Positions 35,954 through 45,612 of a stretch of 64,000 nucleotides of DNA are shown in pieces. Under the pieces are notes generated by a model. It worked only from the letters and a program-made list of their open reading frames with translations. It did no database searches and was not told the origin of the DNA. The translations under genes and the position numbers were made by a program. Source of the DNA: Flavobacterium sp. (GTDB taxonomy: Bacteria > Bacteroidota > Bacteroidia > Flavobacteriales > Flavobacteriaceae). The stretch is from positions 33,197 through 97,196 of the forward strand of contig JAPLEX010000015.1 of assembly GCA_026390995.1 (NCBI GenBank), in the 5' to 3' direction. Numbering within the stretch: the first letter of the stretch is position 1; the number at the start of each line of letters is the position of its first letter.

Positions 35954-37134
35954 AAAACCCCTTTTTCAATCAGTTCTTCCGCTTGTTTGCTCACATCAAA
36001 TAGTGTCTGCGAACGGTTTAAAACTCCTTCTTTCATTTGATTTAATTTGGCAGAAGATAACGCAGCTATTTCGATCAATTTCTCATTAATTTCATCATAA
36101 TCACCCGCATTTGCAACCCATCCTAACCGATGTTGGTTTACCAAATCAGCACCTTCGCCGCCGCCAAAGTAAAGCGCAGGAAATCCCAAAGCGCTGTATT
36201 CAAAAATTTTAGACGGGACTGAACCATAGATTCTGGTTTTTAATGGGATCAAGGCAACATCAAATGACTGCAGTTGTTGATGTAATTCATTTCTATCGAG
36301 CATGCCGTGAAAATGCCAGTTTGCTCTGGGGTTTTTCGCCAATTCGGATTGTATAGCATCTTTTTCGGCCCCATCACCAAACAGGTGCAACTCCATATTT
36401 GCCGGTAATTCCAACTTTTGACACAGCTCCAACACCCCTTGCGCCACACCCAATAAGCCGGCGTAAAAAAGTTTTATGGGTTGCAACTCTTGTGGTTGTA
36501 AATTCAAATTTTGCGGCCCGTGGTTTGGATAATTGCGATACAAATAGGTTGATTTTGCAGGAACAATTCCGCGAATATGGCTCAGTATTTCTTCTGATTG
36601 TCCCAAAATTACCGTTGCATTTCGGTAGATATATTGCTCCATTTTTTGGGCAAAACGGTGTGATATAGAATTGGGTTTGAGCGCTTGTAATTCAATTGCT
36701 GCAAGGGGCCACAAATCGGAAACATTGAGAATTATTTTTTTATTTTTCAATCGAAGTAAGGCTACTGATACAAACGACAACAACAAGGGCGGCGATTGTA
36801 CAATAACTTTATGCGGCGTTTTTTTGAAACAGAGATAAAGCGACAAACTCAGCACAAAGGAAAGTACCGAAAACAAGCGGATCAATTTGTTTTTACTCAC
36901 ACTCGGGTAAATCCATAGCCTCGAAACACCTATGTCATTTTGGTTTTCGGCAACATGAAATTTACCTTTATATGCCGCAAACAATCTGCCATAGGGGTAA
37001 TTTCCCAACGGACAAATTACCTGCACCGCATAGCCATTTGCCTGAAGTTGCAAGGCCAGTTGCTCGATGCGATTGGCTGCTGCGCCTTTTTCGGGCGGGT
37101 AATAATTTGAAATGATGGCAATATTCTCTTTCAT
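35950..37134 (-). CDS. glycosyltransferase, GT4 family (WbuB-like)
   Basis: The 394-residue GT-B enzyme has the N-terminal block IAIISNYYPPEKGAAANRIEQL, a hydrophobic stretch near 90-125 and KIILNVSDLWPLAAIEL, features of the WbuB-type subgroup. The donor domain has LFYAGLLGVAQGVLELC and DVALIPLKTRIYGSVPSKIFEYSALG. WbuB enzymes transfer amino sugars such as L-FucNAc; that specificity is only a guess here. It is downstream of the broken wecB on the minus strand (12-bp gap). Confidence 0.85.
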   Translation of the reverse strand: MKENIAIISNYYPPEKGAAANRIEQLALQLQANGYAVQVICPLGNYPYGRLFAAYKGKFHVAENQNDIGVSRLWIYPSVSKNKLIRLFSVLSFVLSLSLYLCFKKTPHKVIVQSPPLLLSFVSVALLRLKNKKIILNVSDLWPLAAIELQALKPNSISHRFAQKMEQYIYRNATVILGQSEEILSHIRGIVPAKSTYLYRNYPNHGPQNLNLQPQELQPIKLFYAGLLGVAQGVLELCQKLELPANMELHLFGDGAEKDAIQSELAKNPRANWHFHGMLDRNELHQQLQSFDVALIPLKTRIYGSVPSKIFEYSALGFPALYFGGGEGADLVNQHRLGWVANAGDYDEINEKLIEIAALSSAKLNQMKEGVLNRSQTLFDVSKQAEELIEKGVF

Positions 37135-37146
37135 GGATACTATGAG

Positions 37147-38069
37147 TTAGCTCAAAAAGGAATCCACCAATATACGGATGATGCGTTCACTCGCTTTTCC
37201 GTCCCACAAAGGCGGAATTCCTCGCGCAGGCATGCCGTTTTGCATAAAATCGCCAAAAAGGCTGTTTAAATTTTCGATGGAATCGCCCACCAACGTATTG
37301 GTGCCGATGGTTTCGGTTTCGGGACGTTCAGTTGTGGTGCGCAGCGTAAAACACGGAATGCCCAACACGGTAGTTTCTTCTGAAAGCCCACCCGAATCGG
37401 TAATTACCGCGTAACTGTGTTGCACCAAATACAAGAAATTCAAATAGCCTTGTGGTTCAACAAATAAAATGTTGGGCAAGGAAAGCTCGGTTTGGTTTAA
37501 GATCGCTTGGGTGCGTGGATGTATGGGAAATACTATTTTTTTATCGCCAGCCAATGCATCAATTCCCTGAAGCAGCGCTGTTAAATGATTCACATCGTCC
37601 ACATTGGAGGGCCGGTGTAAGGTAAGTACAATGTAGTTTTTTGGGGATAAATCAAGAGAATACCAAAATTCGGGTTGTTTGAATCGAGGTCGATTTTGGT
37701 ATAAGGTGTCAATCATCACATTCCCTACAAAATGAATGTTTTCTTCAGCCACTCCTTGTTTGCGCAAGTTTTCGCCGGCTAGTTCGGAGGTGGTAAAAAA
37801 GTAATCCGTTAAACTATCGGTTACCACGCGGTTGATTTCTTCTGGCATTCTCCAATCGCCTGAGCGAATACCTGCTTCGACATGCGCTACTTGTACACCG
37901 GCTTTTTTGGCCACAATCGCACAGGCCATGGTCGAATTAACATCACCGACTACCAAAACCAAATCAGTAGGATTCGCGAGTAGTTCTTGCTCAAAAGCCA
38001 CCATAATGGCTCCGGTTTGTGCCGCCTAATAAAATTGGGCCGTGCACCGGCTACGAGGGTTATTTTCAT
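37147..38069 (-). pseudogene. wecB: UDP-GlcNAc 2-epimerase (WecB-type), broken by internal deletion and frameshift
   Basis: The gene would make UDP-ManNAc from UDP-GlcNAc. Starting from ATG at 38069, the reading MKITLVAGARPNFI is the normal family N-terminus, but the frame then changes. The main open frame resumes as AAQTGAIMVAFEQELL, directly after an in-frame TAG, and runs to the normal C-terminus (DLVLVVGDVNSTMACAIVAKK, HVEAGIRSGDWRMPEEINR, VITDSGGLSEETTVLGIP). Family members have roughly 70-80 residues between these points, so a segment is deleted out of frame. A protein started at 38004 would lack the N-terminal nucleotide-binding strands and is probably inactive. It is between capK-like and wbuB-like genes, spaced 3 and 12 bp. 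Confidence 0.85.
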
Positions 38070-38072
38070 ACA

Positions 38073-39386
38073 CTAATTTACTAGCGAAATAAATTGTTTA
38101 AGCTTGCCATTTGCGCTTCGATTGCTGTGCTTTATCCGTACAAATTTCAGGTACAAATTGGGCTCCAAAAAATCGCAGATTACTTGATTTATATGCAATT
38201 CTTGGGCTTCAGTAAAAGCCAAATCACTCACATATTCAATTTCAAAGGTATCTATTTTGGTTTGTTTGATGACAAATTCTTTTACGGCGCTTTGGTCGTT
38301 AAATAGCGCTTTGGTTATCGAATAAAACGCCATGCCCGCAGCTCGTTTACCACTAGGCAGTTGAATCACATCGTTGGTACGGCCAATAAGTTTTTGTAGG
38401 ATTGGTTTTTGCGGCGTACTTTTTGGATCCAATATTCCATAATCACCCACTTCATAACGGATAAACGGCATCGCTTTGTTATACAATTGGGTTACGATAA
38501 TTCGGCCTTCTTGTCCATAAGGCAACACCCGATCTTGTTCGTCTACAATTTCAACCAAGCAGGTTTCGGCATTCACCACCCACTCGCCTTTGGTGTTTTG
38601 GAATGCAATCAAATCTACTTCAGAGGCGCCGTATTCGTTAATAACTGGCACGCCAAGGGCTTTTTCTAGGAGTGTTTTATCGGCTTCAAAAAGCATTTCG
38701 GAGGTTACAATACACACCTTTAAACTGGGACAAAGCGTTTTTAACACCCTATTTTTTGATTCTAACTGTTTGGCCAATAACACAATGGCGCTGGTATAGC
38801 CATTGATGTAATCAAAGCGGTTGTTTGCAAATTTCTGTACGATTTGATCTAGTCCTTCGTTTGATAAATCAAAAATATTCATCCGGTAGCGGTTGCTCAA
38901 AAAGTCTTTAATGCGGAGCAGTTTTTGCGGCCAAAAGGCCATAGGCATGCCATAAAATCGCGCTTGGTACGACCGATTAAAATCAATGCCGTGCCAGGCA
39001 AATTTGCGGATAATGTTGGCCCATATTAAGGCGTGACAAACTTTATCTTTGGCAAACACCATCGGATCGCCGCTGGAGCCTGAGGTTTTATTGAGGTAAC
39101 AGTTTTTCTCTGAATATCTTATAGAAAATCGTTCAGACAACGGCACTTGGTAATCGCTTTTTTGCAAGATGGGCAACTGTTCCCAGGCAAGATCTTGATG
39201 CTTCCCAACTTTCTTTTGGTAAAAGGAATTGTGTTGCAAATGAAAATCCAGCAGGGATTTTTTTTGTTGCTCTAGCTGTTGGATAAATTGGTTTTCGGGC
39301 AGCGCAACAAGGGAATTCAAGTGTTGTTTGGCCCATCGCAAAGGATAGCCATTGAGTTGCAAGGAAAGGTCAAACAGCTTCAACAC
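38073..39386 (-). CDS. CapK-like adenylate-forming protein (phenylacetate-CoA ligase family)
   Basis: The 437-residue protein belongs to the AMP-forming family that includes PaaK and the capsule protein CapK. The ATP-binding loop reads NKTSGSSGDPMVFAKD at about 99-114. Later blocks are CIVTSEMLFEADKTLLEKALG, VINEYGASEVDLIAF and MPFIRYEVGDYGIL. CapK-type proteins are common in polysaccharide loci and may activate or attach acyl groups; the exact reaction is unknown. It is the first gene of the minus-strand trio with wecB and the WbuB-like transferase. Confidence 0.82.
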   Translation of the reverse strand: MLKLFDLSLQLNGYPLRWAKQHLNSLVALPENQFIQQLEQQKKSLLDFHLQHNSFYQKKVGKHQDLAWEQLPILQKSDYQVPLSERFSIRYSEKNCYLNKTSGSSGDPMVFAKDKVCHALIWANIIRKFAWHGIDFNRSYQARFYGMPMAFWPQKLLRIKDFLSNRYRMNIFDLSNEGLDQIVQKFANNRFDYINGYTSAIVLLAKQLESKNRVLKTLCPSLKVCIVTSEMLFEADKTLLEKALGVPVINEYGASEVDLIAFQNTKGEWVVNAETCLVEIVDEQDRVLPYGQEGRIIVTQLYNKAMPFIRYEVGDYGILDPKSTPQKPILQKLIGRTNDVIQLPSGKRAAGMAFYSITKALFNDQSAVKEFVIKQTKIDTFEIEYVSDLAFTEAQELHINQVICDFLEPNLYLKFVRIKHSNRSANGKLKQFISLVN

Positions 39387-39447
39387 AGGTAATTTTTTAC
39401 CAAAAATAGTATTAATGTAGTAGGATTAGTATGGCGGCTACTTTTTT

Positions 39448-39479
39448 TTGATTTTATTGACCAAAAGCCGTTATTTTTG
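39448..39479 (+). promoter_or_regulatory. candidate purD promoter
   Basis: TTG at 39448-39450 and TATTTTTG at 39472-39479 are 21 bp apart, a good match to the Bacteroidetes -33/-7 pattern. The ATG at 39505 follows 25 bp after the -7 box, which rules out the earlier TTG start at 39448. Confidence 0.55.
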
Positions 39480-39504
39480 CGGCAGATTTCAAACCCACAT
39501 ACCC

Positions 39505-40779
39505 ATGAGAATTTTATTGTTAGGATCTGGCGGAAGAGAACATGCTTTGGCTTGGAAAATGCTACAATCCCCTTTGTGCGAGAAGCTTTTTGTTGCTCCT
39601 GGAAATGCAGGAACTGCCGCGATCGCCACTAATTTATTTCTCAACCCAACCGATTTTGAAGCCGTAAAAAAAACGGTGCTTCTAGAAAAAATTGATTTGG
39701 TCGTAGTGGGACCCGAAGACCCCTTAGTAAAAGGAATTTATGATTTCTTTAAAGCAGACGACCTTTTGGTCGCCATTCCAGTTATTGGACCCTCAAAAGT
39801 GGGCGCCCAATTGGAGGGCAGTAAAGAATTTGCCAAAGAATTTTTGGTGCGTCACCAAATACCGACTGCCGGGTATGCTAGTTTTACCAAAGAAACAGTA
39901 GAAGCAGGTTGTCAATTTTTGGAAAGTTTACAGCCGCCCTATGTGCTCAAAGCCGATGGCTTGGCAGCCGGAAAAGGCGTGTTGATTCTACAAAGGTTGG
40001 AAGAAGCCCAACAGGAATTGCGCCACATGTTGGTTGACGCCAAATTTGGAGAAGCCAGTTCTAAAGTGGTGATCGAAGAATTTCTAGACGGGATAGAACT
40101 GAGTTGTTTTGTCTTGACCGACGGAAAAAATTACAAACTATTGCCCACCGCCAAAGATTACAAGCGTATAGGCGAAGGCGATACCGGATTAAACACCGGA
40201 GGAATGGGCGCCGTTTCGCCAGTCCCTTTTGCTGATGCCGTTTTGATGGAAAAAATAGAAACGCGCATCGTAATACCTACTGTAGCAGGCCTCCAAAAAG
40301 AGGGTATTGAATACAAAGGATTTATTTTTATTGGGTTAATCAACGTGCAAGGCGAACCGATTGTTATTGAGTACAATGTGCGCATGGGTGATCCAGAAAC
40401 TGAAGTGGTTATTCCGCGCATTCAATCCGATTTAGTAGCGATGTTTCAAGCAGTGGCCGAACAAAAATTGGACGAGATAGCTCTTGAAATTGACCCCCGA
40501 ACTGCCACTACCGTGATGCTGGTTTCAGGCGGATATCCCGAAGAATACGCCAAAGGCAAGCCCATTTCGGGCTTGGACGCAGCAACCGATTCGCTTATTT
40601 TTCATGCCGGAACCACACACAAAGATGACCAAGTGGTGAGTAATGGCGGCCGTGTGTTGGCGGTAACTTCGTATGGAAACAGTTTCCAAGAGGCACTAAA
40701 AAAATCGTATCAAAACATAGATAAACTACATTTTGATACGATGTATTATAGAAAAGATATTGGCTTTGACCTTATTTAG
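39505..40779 (+). CDS. purD: phosphoribosylamine-glycine ligase
   Basis: PurD joins phosphoribosylamine and glycine in the second step of purine synthesis, using ATP. The 424-residue ATP-grasp protein begins [19 protein letters not shown]. It has [23 protein letters not shown], the nucleotide loop [27 protein letters not shown], and [17 protein letters not shown] with metal ligands. The ATG at 39505 is fixed by the family N-terminus. It converges with the next small gene; their ends overlap by 8 bp. Confidence 0.97.
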   Translation: MRILLLGSGGREHALAWKMLQSPLCEKLFVAPGNAGTAAIATNLFLNPTDFEAVKKTVLLEKIDLVVVGPEDPLVKGIYDFFKADDLLVAIPVIGPSKVGAQLEGSKEFAKEFLVRHQIPTAGYASFTKETVEAGCQFLESLQPPYVLKADGLAAGKGVLILQRLEEAQQELRHMLVDAKFGEASSKVVIEEFLDGIELSCFVLTDGKNYKLLPTAKDYKRIGEGDTGLNTGGMGAVSPVPFADAVLMEKIETRIVIPTVAGLQKEGIEYKGFIFIGLINVQGEPIVIEYNVRMGDPETEVVIPRIQSDLVAMFQAVAEQKLDEIALEIDPRTATTVMLVSGGYPEEYAKGKPISGLDAATDSLIFHAGTTHKDDQVVSNGGRVLAVTSYGNSFQEALKKSYQNIDKLHFDTMYYRKDIGFDLI

Positions 40780-41005
40780 TCAAGAAGGAGTGTGCCGTTG
40801 TATCTTGATATTCTTCGTTATTGGCTTTGTGTAATTGCAATTGTTTGATCCAATAGTACATTGCGGCACTACAGATCAACATAAAAATCCAATTGATGCT
40901 ATTGGCGCCAAACCAACTAGTCAATTCTAATTTTCGTAAAAAATCATGTGGGACAAATAACACGTTTTCAAATAACCATTGTATTGCTTCAAAAAATGCT
41001 CGCAT
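40772..41005 (-). CDS. small membrane protein (DUF6341-type)
   Basis: The 77-residue protein starts [19 protein letters not shown]. It has one clear transmembrane helix ([20 protein letters not shown]) and a hydrophilic tail. From memory it matches DUF6341, a short flavobacterial family beside purD and the DUF6427 gene. The function is unknown. The ATG at 41005 is preferred to the upstream ATG at 41032. Its end overlaps the convergent purD. Confidence 0.65.
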   Translation of the reverse strand: MRAFFEAIQWLFENVLFVPHDFLRKLELTSWFGANSINWIFMLICSAAMYYWIKQLQLHKANNEEYQDTTAHSFLTK

Positions 41006-41069
41006 AATAAGGTGTTGTTGAGTTTTAAACAAATAGTATATTTACCTCGCAAAAGTATAAAATATCCGC

Positions 41070-41999
41070 ATGATTACAAGTCTTTTTAGAAAATCTACCC
41101 CGTTAAATTATTCCTTAGTGATTTTAGGGATGGTTGCCTTTGGTTTAATGTACTTTGGAAGCACAAATACACTCCCTCAAAAATCACCGTCAATCCTATA
41201 TTTTATAGTTGATTTAGCACTTTTGTATGCGGCACTTTTTATTACAAATTTCATAGCCAAAAAAAATGCATTAAGTAAAGACAGCGCCTACACAGCATTT
41301 TTTTATTTGTTGATTTTATGGGTTTTCCCGGGCAGTTATTTGAGCACTTCGCTACTTTGTGCTCATTTTTTCATTCTATTGTCTATGCGTCGTTTGGTGT
41401 CGTTGCACACCATGAAGCACGCCAAAGAAAAATTATTTGATGCCTCCCTTTGGGTTTTTGTAGCCTCGCTTTTTTACTTTTGGAGCATCCTGTTTATTGT
41501 CTTGGTATACATATCCATCCTTTTTCACACGGCTCGGGATTACCGATCTTGGTTTTTACCCATTTTGGCCTTTTTTACCGTAGCATTAATCGCGCTTTTT
41601 GGCACGTATTTCTGGAACTTCTCGTGGCTAGAAAACCTTCAACAACAAGCGCAATACAGCACAACGTTTAGCTTTGATTATAACCAGCTGCCAAGCTTGC
41701 TAGTAATGTGCTACTTGGCTATTGCAATTTTAGTGGTATTTAGTATGGTAATCGCCATAGCCAATAAACCATTGCTCCAGCATTCTTCCTACAAAAAAAT
41801 AGTTTCAGCTTTTGTAATAGGACTCGGCATTTATGCTTTAGCGCCAGTGAAATCAAGTGAATTAATGTTGTTTACGCTATCGCCCTTGGCCATCATTTTT
41901 ACCAGTCACATTGAAGCAATGACAGGAAAATGGCAAAAGGAATTGTTGCTTTTTGCACTGCTTTTTGGAAGCATTGCCGCTTTTGTTTTTCAGTTATAA
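41070..41999 (+). CDS. polytopic membrane protein (DUF6427-type)
   Basis: The 309-residue protein has about nine to ten hydrophobic helices with short loops, starting MITSLFRKSTPLNYSLVIL. I know no catalytic motif in it. From memory it belongs to DUF6427, conserved in flavobacteria next to purD and upp. The start is divergent from the DUF6341 gene with 64 bp between them. The end overlaps the convergent upp gene by 6 bp. Confidence 0.7.
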   Translation: MITSLFRKSTPLNYSLVILGMVAFGLMYFGSTNTLPQKSPSILYFIVDLALLYAALFITNFIAKKNALSKDSAYTAFFYLLILWVFPGSYLSTSLLCAHFFILLSMRRLVSLHTMKHAKEKLFDASLWVFVASLFYFWSILFIVLVYISILFHTARDYRSWFLPILAFFTVALIALFGTYFWNFSWLENLQQQAQYSTTFSFDYNQLPSLLVMCYLAIAILVVFSMVIAIANKPLLQHSSYKKIVSAFVIGLGIYALAPVKSSELMLFTLSPLAIIFTSHIEAMTGKWQKELLLFALLFGSIAAFVFQL

Positions 42000-42647
42000 T
42001 TTAGGCCCATACGCCAAATCGCCGGCATCACCCAAGCCAGGAATAATGTAGTTTTTCTCGTTCAACCGTTCGTCTAGTGAAGCCACCCATACATGGCAGT
42101 TTGCGGGGATTGTTTTTTGCAAATGCGCAATGCCTTCGGGTGCGGCAATCACCACCGCAATATGCACTTCATGCGCCTGATTTTCTTGGTGCAATTTTTG
42201 AATTACCGCTTCGATCGATTGTCCCGTGGCCAACATGGGATCTAACAAAAGCACAGTTTTGTTTGTAAACGAAGGAACCGCTTGGTATTCGACTTTGATT
42301 TCAAAATAATCATCCTGATTGGGGTGGTGGCGGTAGGCCGAAACAAATCCATTTTCGGCTCGATCATAAAAATTCATAAAGCCTTGGTGCAAACTCAAAC
42401 CGGCGCGTAAAATCGAACACAAAACCACCTCATGTTTCAATTGGGCGGTTTGTTTGGTGCCCAAAGGAGTTTGTACAGCAAGCGATTCATAGGCCAACGA
42501 TTTACTTATTTCATAGGCCATGATTTCGCCAATGCGCTCCATGTTTTTTCGAAAGCGCAAGCGATCTGTTTGTATGTTGACGTCCCGTATTTCGGATAAA
42601 AAATGAGTAAGCAAGCTATTTTGCTCGGAGAGGTAATGAATTTGCAT
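41994..42647 (-). CDS. upp: uracil phosphoribosyltransferase
   Basis: UPRT salvages uracil to UMP using PRPP. The 217-residue protein has the PRPP-binding signature VLLLDPMLATGQSIEAVI and the uracil-binding C-terminal YIIPGLGDAGDLAYG. The N-terminal region also fits (RFRKNMERIGEIMAYEISKSL, VVLCSILRAGLSLHQGF). The length is normal. It diverges from the DUF4254 gene and overlaps the convergent DUF6427-type gene by 6 bp. Confidence 0.96.
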   Translation of the reverse strand: MQIHYLSEQNSLLTHFLSEIRDVNIQTDRLRFRKNMERIGEIMAYEISKSLAYESLAVQTPLGTKQTAQLKHEVVLCSILRAGLSLHQGFMNFYDRAENGFVSAYRHHPNQDDYFEIKVEYQAVPSFTNKTVLLLDPMLATGQSIEAVIQKLHQENQAHEVHIAVVIAAPEGIAHLQKTIPANCHVWVASLDERLNEKNYIIPGLGDAGDLAYGPKL

Positions 42648-42686
42648 GAAGTTAAAATTTGTATTCGTTTATAAATGTATAAAAAG

Positions 42687-42694
42687 TATCTTTG
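42687..42694 (+). promoter_or_regulatory. -7 element upstream of the DUF4254 gene
   Basis: TATCTTTG fits TAnnTTTG. The ATG at 42714 lies 20 bp downstream, supporting it over the in-frame ATG at 42675, which precedes the promoter. Confidence 0.5.
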
Positions 42695-42713
42695 TGACCT
42701 AAAATTACACCCT

Positions 42714-43319
42714 ATGTTTTCAAAATTAGCGTATTCTGTATTTGAGCAAAGCATTGTCGATTACCACCAACACGACAATGTTGATCAACCCATCGCCAAC
42801 CCATACCAAAAGGACCAATTTGAACATTTGTTGTACCTCAAAAATTGGATCGACACCGTACAATGGCATTTTGAGGACATTATTCGCGATCCCCAAATAG
42901 ATCCGGTTGCCGCCTTGACGTTAAAACGTCGTATTGATGCCTCCAACCAAGAACGCACCGACATGGTAGAATACATTGACGGCTACTTTTTGCAAAAATA
43001 CAGCGGAGTTACTGTAAAAGATAACGCCAAAATCAATTCCGAAAGTCCCGCTTGGGCCTTTGATCGATTGTCGATATTGGCCTTGAAAATTTACCACATG
43101 CAAGAGGAGGCCACGCGCGCCGAAGCTTCGCCAGAGCACCGTGCCAATTGCCAAACTAAATTAAATGTTTTATTAGAGCAACGTTCGGATTTGTCAACCG
43201 CTATTGACGATTTGTTGCACGACATTGAGCATGGAGAAAAATTCATGAAAGTGTACAAACAAATGAAAATGTACAACGACGAAGAATTGAACCCGGTGTT
43301 GTACCAAAATAAAAAATAG
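42714..43319 (+). CDS. DUF4254 protein
   Basis: The 201-residue helical soluble protein starts MFSKLAYSVFEQSIVDYHQHD. It contains LYLKNWIDTVQWHFEDIIRDPQ and LKRRIDASNQERTDMVEYID, which I recall as the DUF4254 pattern. Members often sit beside glycosyltransferase family 9 genes, as here (15 bp gap). The function is unknown; a link to envelope glycan assembly is a guess from context. Confidence 0.75.
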   Translation: MFSKLAYSVFEQSIVDYHQHDNVDQPIANPYQKDQFEHLLYLKNWIDTVQWHFEDIIRDPQIDPVAALTLKRRIDASNQERTDMVEYIDGYFLQKYSGVTVKDNAKINSESPAWAFDRLSILALKIYHMQEEATRAEASPEHRANCQTKLNVLLEQRSDLSTAIDDLLHDIEHGEKFMKVYKQMKMYNDEELNPVLYQNKK

Positions 43320-43333
43320 GGCTTCCCTGTCAT

Positions 43334-44377
43334 TTGGCACCAAAACCCAAACATATAGCCGTCATGCGCTTGTCTTCAATGGGAGATGTAGCCATGACGG
43401 TTCCTGTTTTACGTGCCTTGGTTCAGCAATATCCCGAACTCCGCGTAACGGTGGTTTCCCGTCCGTTTTTCAAACCTTTTTTTGATACAATTCCGGCCCT
43501 GAATTTTGTGGCTTTTGATCCAAAAAAAACCCATAAAGGTTTGTTGGGATTAGGGCGTTTATACTGGCAATTATCGAGTTTATCCATTGACGCTTTTGGC
43601 GACATGCACAACGTTTTGCGCAGTAAAATTATACGCGTTTTATTTGCTTTATCAGGCAAAAAAACAGCCGCTTTAGACAAAGGTCGCGCCGAGAAAAAAG
43701 CGTTAACTCGCTTGCAAAACAAGCAGTTTTTTCCATTGACTTCAATGGTTGATCGACAGGCACAGGTTTTAGAAAAATTAGGTTTCCCGCTTGATCTTTC
43801 CAAGCCCACTTTTCCTCCAAAACCTGAATTAACACCCGAAATTGCAGCCCTAGTTGGGGCCAAAACTAAATGCTGGGTTGGCCTCGCGCCTTTTGCTCAA
43901 TATGAAGGAAAAGTGTATCCGTTAGATTTGATTCAACAAGTCATTCATGAACTGGATCAAACCGGAAAATACGAGTTGTTTTTACTGGGCGGAGGGGCAA
44001 AAGAAATCGCGGTATTGAAACAACTTTCAGAGCAAACAAATCATACCAAAGTAGTTGCTGGCCAACTCAGTCTAGCACAAGAAATGGCGTTGATGAGTCA
44101 ATTTGAGGTCTTGGTTTCGATGGATTCGGCCAATGGTCATATGGGCGCTTTACTGGGAATTCCGGTGATCACCTTGTGGGGCGCAACCCATCCTTATGCT
44201 GGATTTATACCGTTTAATCAGCTAGAAAGCCATTCGTTGTGCGCCGACCGAAACCAGTTTCCAGGATTGCCTACCTCGGTGTATGGCAACAAAATTGTGC
44301 CGGGTTATGCCGACGCGATGCGCACGATATTGCCCGAAACCGTCGTCGCAAAAATTCAAGAAATTACAGCGATTTAA
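43334..44377 (+). CDS. glycosyltransferase family 9 (heptosyltransferase-like)
   Basis: The roughly 347-residue GT-B protein has the family N-terminus HIAVMRLSSMGDVAMTVPVL and donor-domain blocks KCWVGLAPFAQYEGKVYPLD and VLVSMDSANGHMGALLGIPVITLWGATHP, characteristic of GT9. Members add heptose or similar sugars to the LPS core. The annotated start is a TTG at 43334; the family N-terminus lies only a few residues in. It ends overlapping the convergent ferredoxin reductase by 4 bp. Confidence 0.87.
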   Translation: MAPKPKHIAVMRLSSMGDVAMTVPVLRALVQQYPELRVTVVSRPFFKPFFDTIPALNFVAFDPKKTHKGLLGLGRLYWQLSSLSIDAFGDMHNVLRSKIIRVLFALSGKKTAALDKGRAEKKALTRLQNKQFFPLTSMVDRQAQVLEKLGFPLDLSKPTFPPKPELTPEIAALVGAKTKCWVGLAPFAQYEGKVYPLDLIQQVIHELDQTGKYELFLLGGGAKEIAVLKQLSEQTNHTKVVAGQLSLAQEMALMSQFEVLVSMDSANGHMGALLGIPVITLWGATHPYAGFIPFNQLESHSLCADRNQFPGLPTSVYGNKIVPGYADAMRTILPETVVAKIQEITAI

Positions 44378-45420
44378 ACGTCGTCAAAATCCACAAACAA
44401 TTCTGAAGATGTTGGGTGTGCCTGACAGGTTAGGATGAGTCCTTCGGCCACTTCGCTGTCGGATAAAATGGTGTTTTTTACCATGTGGGCACTTCCCTTT
44501 GTAACCCTTCCTAAACAACTGCTGCAAATTCCGCCTTGACAGGAATAGGGCGCGTCGATTCCTTTTTTTAGGGCTGCTTCCAAAACCGTTTGTTTTTGCG
44601 GCATTTCGAACGTGGTGGTTTCGCCATCTACCAAAACCGAAATGGTGGTATTGCCTTGGCTAACAGCCTCACTTTTTTGGGCGGGAGCGGCGCTAAACAA
44701 CTCAAATTTTATGGCTGACTCGGAAACCTTTTTTGCTTTTAGTTCGGCTGAAATTTCCTGAATCATCGATTCCGGACCACACAAAAAGTAGTGGTCAAAC
44801 GAGGTATTGGGATGTTGATTGAAGTAATAATTTAATACCGAGCGATCAATTCGGCCAAACAAGGCTTGCTCTGCTTTGGCTCTGCTAAACACATACTGTA
44901 CCGAAAAACGTTCCGGATGTGCCGCTTGCAAATTTTGTAATTGGGTATAAAAAATAGTGTCTTCAGGCGTTTTGTTTCCGTAAACTAAGGCAAAGGAACT
45001 TTGTGGTTCCTCGGCCAACACGCTTTCGATCATTGAAAGTATAGGTGTGATTCCGCTTCCGGCGGCAATAGCCATATAGGATTTGCCTTGATCAGCTTGA
45101 ACAGAAAGTTGAAAATGGCCTTCGGGAACGCCCACCTCAATCAAATCACCGACTTTGAGCTGGGTGTTGGCAAAATTTGAAAACACGCCATGGGGCACTG
45201 ATTTAACAGCGATGCGCAATTCACCACTAGCAGGAGCACTACAAATGGAGTAGGGTCTGCGTAGGGCTACTCCGTCTAAGGTTAGTTTCAAAGTTACATA
45301 TTGACCGGATGTAAATTGGTACTGAGTAGCCAACTCGGAAGGAATTTGAAATTGAATAGAAACGGCATCTTTGGTTTCGCGACGCACTTCTTTGATCGCT
45401 AATTTGTAGAACGAAGACAT
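44374..45420 (-). CDS. ferredoxin-NADP reductase-type flavoprotein with C-terminal 2Fe-2S domain (PaaE-like)
   Basis: The 348-residue protein has an FAD-binding barrel (TLKLTLDGVALRRPYSICSAP), an NAD(P)-binding domain (MAIAAGSGITPILSMIESVL, YFLCGPESMIQEI) and a plant-type ferredoxin domain. The latter has cluster ligands in PYSCQGGICSSCLGRV plus a distal Cys in LILTCQAHP. This order matches PaaE-like reductases that pass electrons from NADPH to an oxygenase or other acceptor. No paa genes are nearby, so the partner is unknown. The ATG at 45420 gives the usual N-terminus MSSFYKL. Confidence 0.87.
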   Translation of the reverse strand: MSSFYKLAIKEVRRETKDAVSIQFQIPSELATQYQFTSGQYVTLKLTLDGVALRRPYSICSAPASGELRIAVKSVPHGVFSNFANTQLKVGDLIEVGVPEGHFQLSVQADQGKSYMAIAAGSGITPILSMIESVLAEEPQSSFALVYGNKTPEDTIFYTQLQNLQAAHPERFSVQYVFSRAKAEQALFGRIDRSVLNYYFNQHPNTSFDHYFLCGPESMIQEISAELKAKKVSESAIKFELFSAAPAQKSEAVSQGNTTISVLVDGETTTFEMPQKQTVLEAALKKGIDAPYSCQGGICSSCLGRVTKGSAHMVKNTILSDSEVAEGLILTCQAHPTSSELFVDFDDV

Positions 45421-45612
45421 AGAAATAATTTTGGCAAAAGTAACGAATAGGACCAATTCTAAACTAGAAATTGGACATAAATTTTACACACAGTAGGTCT
45501 ACAGCACTCAAAAAGAAGCCCATATTTTTCGCTATATCAAAAAGAAACGTATTTTTACCGGTCAATATACTAAAACTGCTTTTTTTAAGTTTTAAACCCA
45601 AATCGGCACCCA

